DNA of 64,000 nucleotides from Alphaproteobacteria bacterium (lineage in GTDB: Bacteria; Pseudomonadota; Alphaproteobacteria; Micavibrionales; UBA2020), in NCBI GenBank assembly GCA_016794125.1, contig JAEUKT010000002.1:907396-971395 (forward strand), written 5' to 3'. The translations under genes were made by a program, and so were the position numbers. Each line of letters opens with the position of its first letter. The first letter of the stretch is position 1. The notes beneath the pieces are model-generated. The model was not told the DNA's origin and ran no database searches. It saw only the letters and a list, made by a program, of their open reading frames with translations. Shown one piece after another: positions 50,175 to 61,007 of this stretch.

Positions 50175-53100
50175 CGGCGGAAAACCTGAAAGCCAAACCG
50201 CAGCGCTCCGCCAACGAAAACCAGTCGATGGCGGCCGACCCGCTGAAAAGCGTCTGGGTCGGCGCATCCGCCGGTACCGGCAAGACCAAGGTATTGATCG
50301 ACCGCGTGCTGCGCCTCATGCTGCCGCGCGGTGGCGGGACGGGGCAGGAAGCGACACGGCCCGATAAAATCCTCTGCCTCACCTTCACGAAAACGGCGGC
50401 GGCGGAAATGTCGAACCGCATTTATAAAAAGCTCGGCAACTGGGCGGTCATGCCGGATGACGCGCTGAAAACCGATCTTAAAAACCTGATGTGCGAAACG
50501 CCGCCGGAAGCAACCATTCACGCCGCGCGCCGTCTGTTCGCGCGCGTGCTGGATACGCCGGGCGGCCTTAAATTCCTGACCATCCATTCTTTCTGCCAGT
50601 CGGTACTGAAACGCTTTCCGGTAGAAGCGGGGCTGCCGCCGCACTTCGAATTGATGGACGAACAAAGCGCGGTCGAATACCTGACGCGCAGCCTGCACGA
50701 CATCATCGCCGCCACGAAACGCGACCCGGAATCGGCGCTGGCGCAGGCGTTCAACCAGCTGGTGCTGCACCTCGATCCTGATTCAATGAACGACCTGATG
50801 GCGAAAATCATGTCGAAGCGCAGCCACCTTGCCCGCATCCTCGATGCGCATGACGACCGCGACGGCAATGCCGCGAACACGATCCGCGATGTTTACCGCC
50901 ATCTGGGGCTCGACCCTGCCGATACCGAAGAAACGGTGCTGGCAGATGTGGGCAAGCTGCATCCGGGTGACGAGGCGAATTTGCGCCGTGCGCTTCAAGG
51001 GTTACTGGCAGGCGGTAAAAAGGATAGCGACAAGGCCGCGGCGATGCAGCCATGGCTGGAAAATCCAGCTGGTCGTACGGCGCTATTCCACACGTATTGC
51101 GGAGCCTATTTCACGAAGGAAGGCGAATTCTTCAAGACATTTGCCTACAAGGACGCTGTCGCCGCGTGTAACGACATACATGACATCATGCTGCGTGAAG
51201 CGGAGCGGCTGTATGCCATACGCCAGAAGCTGCAAGCCGTGAAGCTTGCAGGCCTGAACGCTTCGCTTTTGACAGTCGCATCCGAAATGGTCGGGCGGTA
51301 CGAGAAATACAAGCGCCAGACCGACCGGCTCGATTACGAAGACCTCATCATCAAGACCAGCGAGCTGCTGGCCGAGAAAAGCATGGTCAGCTGGGTGCTG
51401 TTCAAGCTGGACGAAGGCATCGACCATATCCTTGTCGATGAAGCGCAGGACACCAGCCCGTACCAATGGCGCGTGATCGAGGCGCTGTCGCTGGAATTCT
51501 TCAGCGGCATGGGCACGCGCGGTGATGTACTGCGTACGTTGTTCGTGGTGGGCGACGAAAAACAGTCGATCTACAGCTTTCAGGGAGCGGAGCCGAAAAA
51601 ATTCTTTGAAATGCAGAAATTCTTCGGCGAGCGCGTGCGCGAAGTGCAGGACGGCTGGGAAGTGTTTCTTGAACATTCCTTCCGCTCCACCCGCGCGGTG
51701 CTGGATGTGGTCAATGGCACCTTTGCCGATGAAAACGTGCGGCGCGGCGTGGTCGCCGATGCCGCGCGCGAAGTGCGCCATGTCGCGTTCCGGCAGGGGC
51801 AGGCGGGCATGGTCGAACTCTGGCCGCTCATCCGCCCTGCCGCGCGCGAGGAACAAGAATCGTGGCAGATGCCGGTGGCGGTCGAGCGCGGCGACAATGC
51901 CGCCAGCCAGCTGGCAAAAAAAATCGCGGGCACGGTGCGCGGCTGGATCGACAGCGGCGAAATACTGACATCGAAAAACCGCCCCGTACGCGCGGGCGAT
52001 GTGCTGATCCTTGTCCAGTCGCGCAGCGCGTTGGTTGAAATGCTCATGCGGGCGCTGAAGGAAGCGCAGGTGCCGGTCGCGGGCATCGACCGCATGACGC
52101 TGACGCAGGAAATCGCGGTCATGGACATGATGGCGCTTGCGGGCTTCGCACTGCTGCCGAAGGATGATTTGACGCTGGCGACCTTGCTGAAATCGCCGCT
52201 GGTGGGCCTTGGCGAGGACGACCTTTACACGCTCTGCCACGGGCGCAGCGGCAGCCTGCTGGGAGCGGTGCAGGCGCAGCGCCCCGATATTGCGGCATAC
52301 CTGTATAAATGGGTGAACAAGGCGGGCGAGGCGACACCGTATGAATTTTTCGCCGAAGTCCTGAACACGCCCTGTTTTGCCGATAAAACCAGCGGGCGGC
52401 GCGCCTTCTACGGGCGCCTCGGCGGCGATATCCATGATGCGCTTGATGAATTCCTGAACGCGGCGCTGAATTACGAACAGTCGCATACGCCGTCCTTGCA
52501 GAAATTCACCGACTGGTTCATGCGCGGCGAATCCGACATCAAGCGCGAACAGGAAGCGCATAGCGCCAACCAGGTGCGCATCATGACCGTGCATGCCGCC
52601 AAGGGCTTGCAGGCGCCGATCGTGTTCCTGCCCGATTCCGCAAAAAAATCGCACGACCACAACAAGGCGCGCATCCGCCTGATATGGCCGCCGGAAAACA
52701 CGGGTGCCGAGGGTTTGAATGTGCCGCTCTGGTCGCCACGCCAGGAATTCGATGCCGATATTTATGCCGAACTGCGCGATGCTGCGCGCGAAGGTCAGGA
52801 AGAAGAATACCGCCGCTTGTTATACGTCGCGCTGACGCGTGCGGAAGACCGCCTGTACGTTTGTGGTTTCCAGACGCGCAGACAACCGGCTAAAGATTGC
52901 TGGCACAAGCTGGTCGAGGCGGGATTCCCTGCAACCGCAACACCGCTGCCGTTCCGCGTCGATGGCGAGCCTGTGATCGACAAGGACAGCAAGGCCGAGC
53001 TGTTCACCAAACGTCACGGCTATGCGCAGGAAGCAGCGCATGAAAAATCGGACGACAAAAAGGCCGTCAGCGATGCCTTGCGCGAACCCGTGCCCGCCTG

Positions 53101-53707
53101 GGCGTTCAAGCCGCCGATGGCCGAGCCCGAACCGTCGCTACCGCTCGCACCATCGAAACCCGGCGAAGACGAACCCGCCGTGAAGGGCCCGCTGGCAGAG
53201 GAGGAAGATTACCGTTTCCGCCGCGGTATCCTCGTCCACCAGATACTCGAAATCCTGCCGACCCTGCCGCAATCCGTCTGGGATAAATCGCTGGCCGGTT
53301 ATCTTGCGCGCCCTGCGCTTGGCTTGAAGGAAGCGGAGCAAGCGCAGCTGGCGGCGGAAATCATGGCCGTGCTGCGCCACCCGCAATTCGCGCCCATCTT
53401 CGGCGCGGGCAGCCGCGCGGAAACGCCGGTCGTGGGCATCGCGGGCGTAAACCGCGTGCTGTCGGGGCAGATGGACAGGTTGCTGGTGACGGATGACGAA
53501 GTGCTGGTCATTGACTACAAAACCAACCGCCCGCCGCCCAAACGGGTGGAGGATGTGCATATCGCCTACCTGAAGCAGATGGCGGCCTATCGCGCGGTCA
53601 TGGAGCGGGTCTATCCCGGCCGCCCCGTCAAATGTGCGCTGCTGTGGACGGACGGGCCGACCTTGATGCCACTGCCGGATGATTTGCTGGATAAATACGC
53701 GCCTTAA
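50171..53707 (+). CDS. addA: double-strand break repair helicase-nuclease AddA
   Basis: 1178 residues. UvrD-type helicase motifs are complete: GASAGTGKTKVLIDRV (I), HILVDEAQDTSPYQW (II), VVGDEKQSIYSFQGAEP (III) and RRLLYVALTRAEDRLYVCG (VI). The C-terminal nuclease has GQMDRLLVTDDEVLVIDYKTNRPPP. It uses ATP to unwind and trim DNA ends with AddB. Gene order addB-addA-trxA is typical for alphaproteobacteria. Confidence 0.96.
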   Translation: MTAENLKAKPQRSANENQSMAADPLKSVWVGASAGTGKTKVLIDRVLRLMLPRGGGTGQEATRPDKILCLTFTKTAAAEMSNRIYKKLGNWAVMPDDALKTDLKNLMCETPPEATIHAARRLFARVLDTPGGLKFLTIHSFCQSVLKRFPVEAGLPPHFELMDEQSAVEYLTRSLHDIIAATKRDPESALAQAFNQLVLHLDPDSMNDLMAKIMSKRSHLARILDAHDDRDGNAANTIRDVYRHLGLDPADTEETVLADVGKLHPGDEANLRRALQGLLAGGKKDSDKAAAMQPWLENPAGRTALFHTYCGAYFTKEGEFFKTFAYKDAVAACNDIHDIMLREAERLYAIRQKLQAVKLAGLNASLLTVASEMVGRYEKYKRQTDRLDYEDLIIKTSELLAEKSMVSWVLFKLDEGIDHILVDEAQDTSPYQWRVIEALSLEFFSGMGTRGDVLRTLFVVGDEKQSIYSFQGAEPKKFFEMQKFFGERVREVQDGWEVFLEHSFRSTRAVLDVVNGTFADENVRRGVVADAAREVRHVAFRQGQAGMVELWPLIRPAAREEQESWQMPVAVERGDNAASQLAKKIAGTVRGWIDSGEILTSKNRPVRAGDVLILVQSRSALVEMLMRALKEAQVPVAGIDRMTLTQEIAVMDMMALAGFALLPKDDLTLATLLKSPLVGLGEDDLYTLCHGRSGSLLGAVQAQRPDIAAYLYKWVNKAGEATPYEFFAEVLNTPCFADKTSGRRAFYGRLGGDIHDALDEFLNAALNYEQSHTPSLQKFTDWFMRGESDIKREQEAHSANQVRIMTVHAAKGLQAPIVFLPDSAKKSHDHNKARIRLIWPPENTGAEGLNVPLWSPRQEFDADIYAELRDAAREGQEEEYRRLLYVALTRAEDRLYVCGFQTRRQPAKDCWHKLVEAGFPATATPLPFRVDGEPVIDKDSKAELFTKRHGYAQEAAHEKSDDKKAVSDALREPVPAWAFKPPMAEPEPSLPLAPSKPGEDEPAVKGPLAEEEDYRFRRGILVHQILEILPTLPQSVWDKSLAGYLARPALGLKEAEQAQLAAEIMAVLRHPQFAPIFGAGSRAETPVVGIAGVNRVLSGQMDRLLVTDDEVLVIDYKTNRPPPKRVEDVHIAYLKQMAAYRAVMERVYPGRPVKCALLWTDGPTLMPLPDDLLDKYAP

Positions 53708-53891
53708 ATTCCATAACATACATAAACGATGAGTTTAGAATTAAATGTCGGATAAGCAGGCAGAAAGATAACTTTCCGCAAAACCACCCTTGACCCGCGC
53801 AACCTATGCGTTACGCTCGATACCCGTAGCATTTTGCAGCATCTTTGAACCCGTTTCGATACCGCTTTCGCGCCACCGGAGGGCGCGGATC

Positions 53892-54284
53892 ATGGCAAGA
53901 CGCAAAGGCACATCGCAGGACGCGCTGATCGGCAGGCTCGAGGCATTCACCGAGCCGGGCGACGACGTCACCTTCTGGGCGTTCCGCGAACAGGGCCGCA
54001 TGGGTCATGAGGGTCCGCTGCATCCCTTGCGCAAGGGCGACCTGCTGACCGTGTTCAACGACGCGTCGCGCAACGACCAGATATGGCACGGCGAAATCGA
54101 CCTCGACTTCAAATCCTGCCGCGAACAAAACCCACGTGCGACGCATATCACGGCGCAGCGCGTATCCGGCCACGGCACGGTGCATGGCGTGCAAAAGGAC
54201 GTTAATCCCAAGGATTGGGGCGATATGTTCAGCGCGGAAAAACCCGCGCTGCTGACGCCCCGTGACAAGCGACTGAATTTTTAA
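53892..54284 (+). CDS. hypothetical protein
   Basis: 130 residues from the ATG at 53892 with GGAGGG upstream. Probably a compact alpha/beta protein; GDDVTFWAFREQGRMGHEGPLHPLRKGDLLTVFNDASRNDQIWHGEIDLDF is its most distinctive stretch. There is no Cys pair, signal peptide or membrane helix. No family is recognised. It lies between addA and the thioredoxin genes and begins after a 184-bp gap. Confidence 0.7.
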   Translation: MARRKGTSQDALIGRLEAFTEPGDDVTFWAFREQGRMGHEGPLHPLRKGDLLTVFNDASRNDQIWHGEIDLDFKSCREQNPRATHITAQRVSGHGTVHGVQKDVNPKDWGDMFSAEKPALLTPRDKRLNF

Positions 54285-54322
54285 AAAAACAAACGCGACA
54301 AAAACCGAAAGGAACGCAACAG

Positions 54323-54739
54323 ATGGCATCCCCCAATATCACGGAAGTGAACGAAGCGAATTTCGAGGCCGAAGTGCTGAATTCGGACAAGCTGGTGCTG
54401 ATCGATTTTTATGCCGACTGGTGCGGCCCCTGCAAGGCGCTGGCCCCCACGCTGGAAAAATTCGCGGAAGACAACAAGGACAAGGTGAAGGTCGTCAAGA
54501 TCAACGTCGATGATAACCCGAATCTGGCGGGCGCGTTCGGCGTGCAGTCGATCCCGACGCTGGTGACCATGAAGGGCAACCAGGCGATTTTCGGCGTGAT
54601 GGGCAACCAGCCCCGCAAAGTGCTTGACCAACTGCTGGAACAGTCTTTACAAATCGCCAACGCGAACAATATTACACCTGACGCGAAGAACACACCTCCG
54701 GCGAACCCGCCCGCTGCACCCAAAGGGCCCACGCCGTAA
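54323..54739 (+). CDS. thioredoxin with C-terminal Pro/Ala tail
   Basis: 138 residues. The active site is YADWCGPCKAL and the cis-Pro is in QSIPTLV, so it is a functional dithiol oxidoreductase by sequence. The 25-residue C-terminal tail (Pro/Ala/Asn-rich) is unusual for thioredoxin. It is the first of three thioredoxin-fold genes in a row and follows the addA block, where trxA is expected. Confidence 0.93.
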   Translation: MASPNITEVNEANFEAEVLNSDKLVLIDFYADWCGPCKALAPTLEKFAEDNKDKVKVVKINVDDNPNLAGAFGVQSIPTLVTMKGNQAIFGVMGNQPRKVLDQLLEQSLQIANANNITPDAKNTPPANPPAAPKGPTP

Positions 54740-54761
54740 TAAACTGGAATAGGAGAAAATC

Positions 54762-55085
54762 ATGGGCGCTCAACAAGTTAGCGACAAAGATTTCGAAGCC
54801 GAAGTCCTGAAGGCGAACGGCCCTGTGCTGGTCGATTTCTGGGCGGAATGGTGCGGCCCCTGCCGCGCGCTCGGCCCCAGCCTCGATGCACTGGCGACCG
54901 AAAAAGGCGAGCAGATCAAGGTCGTGAAGGTCAATATCGACGACAACCCGAACGCGCCGTCCAAATACGGCGTCCGTTCCATCCCGACCATGCTGATCTT
55001 TAAAGACGGTCAGGTTGTGGCGCAGACGGTGGGCAGCATGGGCAAATCCGACCTGTTCAAATGGGTCGATACCAGCATCGCCTGA
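54762..55085 (+). CDS. trxA: thioredoxin
   Basis: 107 residues, standard thioredoxin length. WAEWCGPCRALGPSL is the active site and RSIPTMLIF contains the cis-Pro. Very similar to its upstream neighbour over the common 100 residues, suggesting tandem duplication. A terminator follows, ending the unit. Confidence 0.95.
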   Translation: MGAQQVSDKDFEAEVLKANGPVLVDFWAEWCGPCRALGPSLDALATEKGEQIKVVKVNIDDNPNAPSKYGVRSIPTMLIFKDGQVVAQTVGSMGKSDLFKWVDTSIA

Positions 55086-55106
55086 TTGGTTTTTACCAAT
55101 GAAAAC

Positions 55107-55137
55107 AGCGCCCTGCCTTAAAACAGGGCGCTTTTTC
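55107..55137 (+). terminator. Rho-independent terminator after trxA
   Basis: AGCGCCCTG (55107-55115) pairs with CAGGGCGCT (55124-55132), then five T. Confidence 0.9.
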
Positions 55138-55192
55138 ATTGACGGAAACAGGCGCTGGCGGGACAATAATAGGATAGAAGGGAAACCTGACA

Positions 55193-55648
55193 ATGCTCAG
55201 ACGCGCTTTTTGTATCATGGCACTCGGCCTGTTGCTGGCCGCGCCCGCCGTAACATCTTTTGCGGCCGATCCGCTGCCGGGCTCGCAGATACCGCATTTG
55301 ACCACCAATGATTTCCTGCGCCGCGTCGGCGGGTCGGACAAGCCCGTGCTGGTGCAGTTCGATGCCAGCTGGTGCGCGTTCTGCCGCAAGCTGCAGCCCG
55401 TGATGGATAGCTTCCGCAAGGCGAAAGAAGGCGTGGTAGAGGTTTATAAGGTGAATGCCGATGCCGACGGCGACCTGATGCGCAGCTATGAAGTGCGCAC
55501 GCTGCCCACCATGATCGTGTTTTACCAGGGCCGCATCGTCGGCCGCAGCGACGGCGGCATGGGCGAGGCGGAAATGTTCGAATGGATGGAAGCGGTGCAG
55601 GACGACATCCGCGAAATCAAGCGCAAGAAGCTGAAGGACGATTACTGA
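55193..55648 (+). CDS. exported thioredoxin-fold protein
   Basis: 151 residues with a signal peptide (about 1-24, cleavage near SFA). The redox motif is DASWCAFCRKLQPV, a CAFC pair rather than CGPC, and RTLPTMIVFYQGR has the cis-Pro. It probably works in the periplasm as a thiol-disulfide oxidoreductase. Unlike the two cytoplasmic thioredoxins upstream it lies beyond their terminator, so it is a separate transcript. Confidence 0.9.
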   Translation: MLRRAFCIMALGLLLAAPAVTSFAADPLPGSQIPHLTTNDFLRRVGGSDKPVLVQFDASWCAFCRKLQPVMDSFRKAKEGVVEVYKVNADADGDLMRSYEVRTLPTMIVFYQGRIVGRSDGGMGEAEMFEWMEAVQDDIREIKRKKLKDDY

Positions 55649-55668
55649 TCTTCCGCGTGATTAAAAAA

Positions 55669-55697
55669 AGCCCCGCAATTTCTTGCGGGGCTTTTTT
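55669..55697. terminator. bidirectional Rho-independent terminator
   Basis: AAGCCCCGCAA (55668-55678) pairs with TTGCGGGGCTT (55683-55693), with A run before and T run after. It separates the convergent thioredoxin-fold gene and infC. Confidence 0.92.
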
Positions 55698-55714
55698 TAT
55701 TTATGCCGCAGGTG

Positions 55715-56260
<546 letters not shown>

Positions 56261-56344
56261 GGGGCATTCTCCTGTTATCGTTCATACGCAAAAATTGTTT
56301 TCTCCGCAGGATCAAACCCGCAGAAAATAAAGCAGAATCAGACG

Positions 56345-58312
56345 TTATTGCGGCACGGCTGAATCTTCGGTGATTTTACGGATTGCATCGGCAGTTGCAA
56401 GGACTTCTTGCGCTTCCGATCCCAGACGGCGGATGGCCACTTTGCCTTCTTCCGCCTCCCGTTTGCCGATCACCCAGATCTGCGGGGTCTTCACAAGGCT
56501 GTGTTCGCGGATCTTGTAGTTGATCTTTTCGTTCCGCAGGTCGATTTTGACGCGGATACCGGCTTTTTCGAGCTGTTTTTGCACGTCTTTCGCATAATCG
56601 TCGGCATCCGAGGTGATTGTCGCCACTACGACCTGCACAGGGGCGAGCCAGAGCGGGAATTTCCCCGCATGGTGTTCGATCAGGATGCCGATAAAACGCT
56701 CCATCGACCCCAGAATGGCGCGGTGGAGCATGACGGGGCGGTGACGGTGGCTGTCTTCGCCGATATAGGACGCATCAAGGCGTTCCGGCAGGTTGAAGTC
56801 CAGCTGCAGCGTGCCGCATTGCCATGTACGGCCGATCGCGTCCGTCAGGTGGAATTCCACCTTCGGGCCATAGAACGCGCCTTCGCCCGGCAGTTCCTCG
56901 AATTCCAGACCGGCGGCGCGCAGCGAATTGCGCAAACCGTCTTCGGCGCGATCCCAGATTTCATCCGAACCCAGACGCACATTAGGGCCGGGGCGCAGCG
57001 CCAGCTTCACGTTGATCTTGTCGAAACCAAGGTCGCGATAAACGCCCAGCTGCAGCTTGAAGTAATCAAGCGCTTCCTGCTCCACCTGATCGGCGCGGCA
57101 GAAAATATGCGCGTCGTCCTGCGTGAACTGGCGCACGCGCATGATGCCGTGCATCGCCCCCGAAGGCTCGTTCCGGTGGCAGCAGCCGAATTCCGCCATG
57201 CGGATCGGCAGGTCGCGGTATGATTTCAGGCCTTGGTTAAAGATTTGAACATGCGCGGGGCAGTTCATGGGCTTTACGCCGAAAACCTTCTCATCGGCTT
57301 TCGCTTCGACCTTGAACATGTTGTCGCCGTACAAATCCCAATGTCCCGATGCCTTGAACAGCGAGCTGTCGAACAGCTGCGGCGTTTTCACTTCCTGATA
57401 GCCTGCGCGGTGGATGCGGCCGCGGATGAAGTTTTCCAGCGCGCGCCAGATGGTATAGCCCTTGTCGTGCCAGAACACCGAACCGGTCGCTTCTTCCTGC
57501 ATATGAAACAGGTCCATTTCGCGGCCGATTTTGCGGTGATCGCGCTTTTCGGCTTCTTCCAGCATATGCAGGTGCGCGTCCAGTTCTTTCTGGTCGCGCC
57601 ATGCCGTGCCGTAAATACGCTGCAGCATCGCGTTTTTGGAATCGCCGCGCCAATACGCGCCGGCCACCTTCATCAGCTTGAACGCCGTGCCGACCGCGCC
57701 GGTTGCGGGCAGATGCGGGCCGCGGCACAGGTCGTACCACTTGCCCTGTTTATAGACGCTGATCGTTTCGGTCGCGGGCAGGTCGCGGATGATTTCGGCC
57801 TTGTATTTCTCGCCGATGCCTTCGAAATGCTTGATGGCTTCGTCGCGCGGCCATTCTTCGCGCGTGAAGGATTCATTGCGCGCGACGATTTCCTTCATCT
57901 TCGCCTCGATCTTGGCAAGGTCATCCGTCGTGAAGGGGGTGTCGCGGCCAAAGTCGTAGTAAAAGCCGTTTTCAATCGCGGGGCCGATGGTGACCTGCGT
58001 GCCGGGGAACAGCTCCTGCACGGCCTCCGCCATCACATGCGCCGCGTCATGGCGGATGATGTCGAGCGCGTCGGCCGATTTACGGGTCACGATTTCCAAA
58101 GCGCCATCCGCAAACAGCGGGCGGTGCAGGTCGATCACTTCGCCGTTGAGTTTCGCGGCCAGCGCGGCCTTGGCCAAGCCCTCGCCGATGGATTTGGCGA
58201 CGTCATAGCCCGTCACAGGGGTCGCAAAGGTCAGCGCCTTGCCGTCGGGCAGTGTGATCTTGCGTTCTTTCTGTGATGCACTCGAAGCTGCGGCCTGCAT
58301 GTCAAAATCCAT
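56345..58312 (-). CDS. thrS: threonyl-tRNA synthetase
   Basis: 655 residues, complete. Order: TGS domain (about 16-78), editing domain with HDAAH (His88, His92), and the class II catalytic core with [15 protein letters not shown] (zinc Cys), [15 protein letters not shown] (motif 2) and [25 protein letters not shown] (motif 3), then the anticodon-binding domain (about 555-650). The start codon has no strong Shine-Dalgarno; an ATG four codons later is an alternative. infC follows downstream. Confidence 0.96.
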   Translation of the reverse strand: MDFDMQAAASSASQKERKITLPDGKALTFATPVTGYDVAKSIGEGLAKAALAAKLNGEVIDLHRPLFADGALEIVTRKSADALDIIRHDAAHVMAEAVQELFPGTQVTIGPAIENGFYYDFGRDTPFTTDDLAKIEAKMKEIVARNESFTREEWPRDEAIKHFEGIGEKYKAEIIRDLPATETISVYKQGKWYDLCRGPHLPATGAVGTAFKLMKVAGAYWRGDSKNAMLQRIYGTAWRDQKELDAHLHMLEEAEKRDHRKIGREMDLFHMQEEATGSVFWHDKGYTIWRALENFIRGRIHRAGYQEVKTPQLFDSSLFKASGHWDLYGDNMFKVEAKADEKVFGVKPMNCPAHVQIFNQGLKSYRDLPIRMAEFGCCHRNEPSGAMHGIMRVRQFTQDDAHIFCRADQVEQEALDYFKLQLGVYRDLGFDKINVKLALRPGPNVRLGSDEIWDRAEDGLRNSLRAAGLEFEELPGEGAFYGPKVEFHLTDAIGRTWQCGTLQLDFNLPERLDASYIGEDSHRHRPVMLHRAILGSMERFIGILIEHHAGKFPLWLAPVQVVVATITSDADDYAKDVQKQLEKAGIRVKIDLRNEKINYKIREHSLVKTPQIWVIGKREAEEGKVAIRRLGSEAQEVLATADAIRKITEDSAVPQ

Positions 58313-58447
58313 TCATAAGTGGTTCAAATCAGTATAATAATGTCGTCTTGGCCTTTGAAACTGTCAAGGGAAAACCCCGCAATTTCGCTGGAAATAAAGC
58401 GTTTTTAAGAGTAAAACCTAATAAAAATGCAGGCCGGATAGGCCTTT

Positions 58448-59707
58448 ATGAAGCGAAAAGCGCAAAAAGAAATGATCAAGTCCAAAGAAACGACCAGCCT
58501 TGCCTTCCGCCAGTTGGTGGACAAAGGCCAGCCGCCCGTGATTATGCAGGTGCTGCCCGCCCTGAATTCCGGCGGGGTGGAGCAGGGCGTGATCGACATC
58601 AATGCCGCTGTCATGCGCGCGGGCGGAAAATCCATCGTCGTGTCGTCGGGCGGTGTGCGCGTCCATGAAATTACCAAGGTCGGCGGCATCCACATCCAGC
58701 TGCCCGTGAATTCCAAAAACCCCTTCACGATGTACACCAATATCGCCAAGCTGAAGCGGATCGTGAAGGAACATAACGTCAGCATCGTACATGCCTGTTC
58801 CCGCGCTCCCGCCTGGAGCGCGCTGCGTGCCGTCGAAGGCACGACCGCCCGCTTCGTCACCAGCTGCCATGCTGCGCACAAGCTGAACGGCGGCGCGCTG
58901 AAGAAGTTTTACAATTCGTCGATCTGCAAGGGCGAACGCGTCATCGCCGTATCGCATTTCCTTGCCGATTATCTTGAACAGAATTACCAATGCGACCCCA
59001 ATATCATCCGCGTCATCCATCGCGGCGTGGCGATTGAACGCTTCCACCCCAATTCCGTGACGCCCGAACGCCTTGTCGCCGTGTCGCGCCAGCTGCGCGT
59101 ACCGGAAGGGGCGGCGATCATCCTGCTGCCCGCGCGCATTTCCCGCATCAAGGGGCATATGTATCTGTTGGACGCGATTGCCGCGCTGAAACGCCGCGAT
59201 GTGTTCTGCGTGTTCCTGGGGTCCGATATCGGCAATGAATCCTACCGCAGGGAACTCGACGATTATATCTCCGCCAAGGAATTGGGCGGGCAGGTGCGCA
59301 TCGAAACGAAATGCGACGACATGCCGGCGGCATACATGATTTCCACCGTCGTCGCCGTGCCGTCGCTGGTGCCCGAAGGTTTCGGGCGCGTGCCGATCGA
59401 GGCGCAGGCCATGGGCCGCCCCTGCATCGCAACCGATCACGGCGGCGTGCGCGAAACGATCGTACGCGACGAAACCGGCTGGCTGGTGCCCGTCGCCGAC
59501 GTTCCCGCGATGACCGAGGCGCTGACCGAGGCCATGAGCCTCGATGCCCGCGGGCGCGCCATGCTGGCAACCGCCGCCATGAGCCATGTGGCCACCCATT
59601 TCACGAACGAACAAATGTGCCGCGCCACGCTGGATGTTTATGCCGAAGTGTTGGGGCAGAGCGTGCTGCAGGCGCAAATGCCCAGAGTTTCAAACGCCGC
59701 AAGGTAA
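58448..59707 (+). CDS. glycosyltransferase family 4 protein
   Basis: 419 residues. The C-terminal GT-B half has LLPARISRIKGH and the EX7E motif SLVPEGFGRVPIEAQAMGRP followed by DHGGVRE. VMQVLPALNSGGVEQG is the N-terminal acceptor-side opening. It transfers a sugar from a nucleotide donor, probably in LPS or surface glycan synthesis given the neighbouring GT9 and hldE. The next gene starts 5 bp after the stop. Confidence 0.92.
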   Translation: MKRKAQKEMIKSKETTSLAFRQLVDKGQPPVIMQVLPALNSGGVEQGVIDINAAVMRAGGKSIVVSSGGVRVHEITKVGGIHIQLPVNSKNPFTMYTNIAKLKRIVKEHNVSIVHACSRAPAWSALRAVEGTTARFVTSCHAAHKLNGGALKKFYNSSICKGERVIAVSHFLADYLEQNYQCDPNIIRVIHRGVAIERFHPNSVTPERLVAVSRQLRVPEGAAIILLPARISRIKGHMYLLDAIAALKRRDVFCVFLGSDIGNESYRRELDDYISAKELGGQVRIETKCDDMPAAYMISTVVAVPSLVPEGFGRVPIEAQAMGRPCIATDHGGVRETIVRDETGWLVPVADVPAMTEALTEAMSLDARGRAMLATAAMSHVATHFTNEQMCRATLDVYAEVLGQSVLQAQMPRVSNAAR

Positions 59708-59712
59708 TCGGA

Positions 59713-60636
59713 ATGCCGCAGCGCATCCTCGTCATCAAGCTCAGCGCCCTTGGCGATTTCATCCTCGCCCTCGGTTCGATGGCGGCCATTCGCCGCACGC
59801 ACAGGGATGCGCATATCACGCTTTTGACGACGCGGCCCTTTGTCGATATCGCGCAGCGTTCCGGTTATTTCAACGAAATCATCGTCGATAGCCGCCCGAA
59901 AATGTTCAATGTATCGGGCTGGCTGTATTTGTTCAGGATGCTCAACCGCGGCAATTTCGACCGCGTGTATGACCTGCAGCTGAATGACCGGTCGTCGGTC
60001 TATTACCGGTTGATGCTGAAAAAGCCGGAATGGTCGGGCGTGGTTAAAGGCGCGTCGCATTTCTACGCCAATCCCGAATGGCGGCAGATGCATGCGTTTG
60101 AACGGCATAAAACCATGCTGGCGGAACTGGGCATCGAGGTTGCCATCCCCGATTTGTCATGGATGAAATCGGATATCGAATTTTTCGGGCTGAAAAAGCC
60201 ATACGTCCTGCTGGTGCCGGGTTCCGCTCCCACCTGGCCGGAAAAACGCTGGCCGGCGATCCGCTACGGCGCGCTGGGTTTCCGTCTTATCAAGGAAGGT
60301 TATAACGTCGCCGTGCTGGGCACCTCGGCGGAGGCCGAAGTGATCGAACGCGTGCTGAAATCCGGCCCCGGTATCATCGACCTCTCTGGCAAAACATCGC
60401 TGTATGATATCGCAACGCTCGCGCGCGGCGCGGCGGCGGCGGTGGGCAATGATACAGGCCCCACGCATTTGATCGCCATGTCCGGCTGCCCCACCATCGC
60501 GCTTTTTTCCGGCGCGTCGCATCCGGAACTTTCCGCGCCTGTTGGCGATGCTGTCACGATCATCCAGTCGGATACGATCGGCGATATCACGCTGGATGAC
60601 GTGATGAAAAACCTGAAACCGCGGGATGCCGCATGA
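59713..60636 (+). CDS. glycosyltransferase family 9 (heptosyltransferase-like) protein
   Basis: 307 residues from the ATG 5 bp after the GT4 stop. RILVIKLSALGDFILALGSM is the N-terminal GT9 signature, YVLLVPGSAPTWPEKRWPAIRYG the ADP-sugar loop, and VGNDTGPTHLIAMSGCPTIALFSGASHPE the C-terminal donor site. GT9 enzymes add heptose to the LPS core, matching HldE in this window. The stop overlaps the TusA gene (ATGA). Confidence 0.92.
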   Translation: MPQRILVIKLSALGDFILALGSMAAIRRTHRDAHITLLTTRPFVDIAQRSGYFNEIIVDSRPKMFNVSGWLYLFRMLNRGNFDRVYDLQLNDRSSVYYRLMLKKPEWSGVVKGASHFYANPEWRQMHAFERHKTMLAELGIEVAIPDLSWMKSDIEFFGLKKPYVLLVPGSAPTWPEKRWPAIRYGALGFRLIKEGYNVAVLGTSAEAEVIERVLKSGPGIIDLSGKTSLYDIATLARGAAAAVGNDTGPTHLIAMSGCPTIALFSGASHPELSAPVGDAVTIIQSDTIGDITLDDVMKNLKPRDAA

Positions 60637-60863
60637 ACCATCTTGATGCGCGCGGGTTGATCTGCCCATTGCCCGTTCTGAAGGCGCGGAAAATTCTGCT
60701 GTCGCTGCCCGCAGGTGCGCTTTTGCGTGTCAGCGTGACGGATGCGAATGCCGAAAAAGACTTCCCGCTTTTCTGCGCCGAAAGCGGCCACCGGCTGGTC
60801 TCTGTCGAATCACATGACGGCTTTACCGACATCACGCTGGAATGCCGCAGGCCCGCCGGCTGA
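60633..60863 (+). CDS. TusA-family sulfur carrier
   Basis: 76 residues, normal for the family. DARGLICPLPVLKARKIL holds the CPxP sulfur-carrying Cys. TusA-like proteins accept persulfide sulfur for tRNA thiolation or molybdenum cofactor work. Its four-base overlap with the GT9 gene makes it part of that transcript, which is an odd pairing with no obvious functional tie. Confidence 0.9.
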   Translation: MNHLDARGLICPLPVLKARKILLSLPAGALLRVSVTDANAEKDFPLFCAESGHRLVSVESHDGFTDITLECRRPAG

Positions 60864-61007
60864 CCCCGATATCTTTTGTTTTCAGTACCTTCGCTAACCC
60901 CTTGATATAAAGGGTTGCAATAGTTTTTCATATTCTATACAAGAAACGGCTTAGCAAGCCATCCGGCTTTACATCCCACCAACAACTTTGAGGTCTCTGC
61001 ATAAATC

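Noticed and set aside
48642-50267. 541-codon minus-strand frame opposite addB
   Set aside because: Antisense shadow; Arg/His-rich and without any start signal.
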